The notes beneath the pieces were generated by a model. The model was not told the origin of the DNA. It ran no database searches and saw only the letters and a list, made by a program, of their open reading frames with translations. From positions 12,931-76,930 of the forward strand of contig CAYMFU010000154.1 of assembly GCA_964389805.1 (NCBI GenBank): a stretch of DNA of 64,000 bases, written 5' to 3'. The first letter of the stretch is position 1. Every line of letters begins with the position of its first letter. A program made the position numbers and the translations under genes. Shown here piece after piece: positions 63,505-64,000 of the stretch. This DNA comes from JAGTVG01 sp964389805. Its GTDB lineage: Bacteria > Bacteroidota > Bacteroidia > Cytophagales > Cyclobacteriaceae.

Positions 63505-64000
63505 TTATGTTAACATCCCACCGTCAACCTGGAATACCTGTCCTGTCATATAAGAAGACAAGTCTGAGCCCAGGAACACGGCACAATTCGCTACATCTTC
63601 CGGGGAACCGCTACGACGAAGGGGTATAGCCTCTACCCATTTTTTGACAACATCTTCGTCAAGCACAGCTGTCATTTCTGTTTCAATAAAGCCGGGAGCA
63701 ATGGCATTGCACCTGATATTTCTTGATCCAAACTCCAGGGCAACGGATTTGGTGAAACCTATCATGCCGGCTTTTGATGCCGCATAATTTGCCTGTCCGG
63801 CATTACCTTTCACGCCTACAACAGAGCTCATATTTATAATAGAGCCAGACCTTTGTTTTAACATAATTCTCTGGACTGCTTTTGTTAGATTGAAAGCAGA
63901 TTTCAGATTTATTTTTATGACCATGTCCCACTGTTCTTCACTCATACGCATTAATAAAGTATCACGTGTAATACCAGCGTTATTCACCAATATATCGATC
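63505..64000 (-). CDS. fabG: 3-oxoacyl-ACP reductase (FabG), N-terminus cut by window edge
   Basis: About 165 residues of an SDR of the FabG type. The frame stays open to base 64000 (ILVNNAGITR), so the cofactor loop lies outside. Visible: NNAGITRDTLLMRM, the catalytic Ser in NMSSVVGVKGNAGQ, Tyr-x-x-x-Lys in ANYAASKAG, APGFIETEM, and the family end MTGQVFQVDGGML. It reduces 3-oxoacyl-ACP with NADPH in fatty acid synthesis. The VWA gene follows after 36 nt on the same strand. Confidence 0.93.
   Translation of the reverse strand, partial: IDILVNNAGITRDTLLMRMSEEQWDMVIKINLKSAFNLTKAVQRIMLKQRSGSIINMSSVVGVKGNAGQANYAASKAGMIGFTKSVALEFGSRNIRCNAIAPGFIETEMTAVLDEDVVKKWVEAIPLRRSGSPEDVANCAVFLGSDLSSYMTGQVFQVDGGMLT

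Noticed and set aside
1..64000. CRISPR arrays, tRNA or rRNA genes, insertion sequences, phage or integrase genes
   Set aside because: No regularly spaced repeats, cloverleaf-like genes, terminal inverted repeats with transposase, or phage proteins were seen on either strand.

Overview
The window is a stretch of a Bacteroidota chromosome, probably a free-living or marine-type lineage; I cannot place it below phylum. The evidence is a protein with the five-part layout of PorE (a type IX secretion protein), a type-B sorting domain for type IX secretion (gliding-motility C-terminal domain), a fused diheme-type SdhCAB operon, several OmpA-family proteins, head-GIN/DUF2807, DUF4412 and DUF2490-like envelope proteins, a TonB-dependent receptor, and promoters of the Bacteroidota type (TTG about 20 nt upstream of TAnnTTTG) without obvious Shine-Dalgarno sites. 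Base composition looks even and AT-biased. I saw no tRNA, rRNA, CRISPR array, insertion sequence or phage gene.

Layout. 1-2.2 kb: the 3' end of a secreted-type protein and a convergent HtrA protease. 2.3-6.4 kb: GH3-family protein, dxr (isoprenoid synthesis) and rseP (site-2 protease) as one tight operon, abutting a convergent PorE-like gene with no spacer. 8.6-14.4 kb: lon, hslU, a short-chain dehydrogenase, sixA and a thioredoxin-like lipoprotein. 14.6-23.3 kb: S41 peptidase lipoprotein, CstA-type carrier, lipid kinase, DUF1080 protein, flavodoxin-ferredoxin fusion, SGNH esterase and a Tat-exported Gfo/Idh oxidoreductase. 23.3-28.8 kb: a secreted DUF4412 protein, a large secreted metzincin-like protein and an OmpA/LamG-like protein; the two transcription units share an identical 17-nt palindromic element in their upstream regions. 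28.8-37.5 kb: the three-domain mutase IcmF, an AAE-family transporter with TrkA-C domains, a DUF2490-like barrel gene broken by an in-frame TAG, a CPA antiporter and an RlmL-like methyltransferase. 38-41.6 kb: sdhCAB. 41.8-48.4 kb: large type-IX cargo protein, small membrane protein, fabD, folK, sppA. 48.5-53.6 kb: PorT-like barrel, TonB receptor, L-serine dehydratase with an alpha/beta hydrolase. 53.7-60.6 kb: propeller-like membrane-anchored protein, MscS channel, cystathionine gamma-synthase/lyase family enzyme, and two head-GIN type proteins behind an ECF-sigma-like promoter. 60.7-64 kb: YhhN family protein, a VWA membrane protein and fabG, cut by the right edge.

Most genes are core housekeeping or envelope genes. 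Envelope protein quality control recurs (HtrA, RseP, Lon, HslU, SppA, S41 peptidase). The parts that most deserve another look are the shared palindrome linking the DUF4412/metzincin genes with the OmpA-like gene, the TAG-interrupted barrel gene between two transporters, and the unusually frequent TTG and GTG starts.
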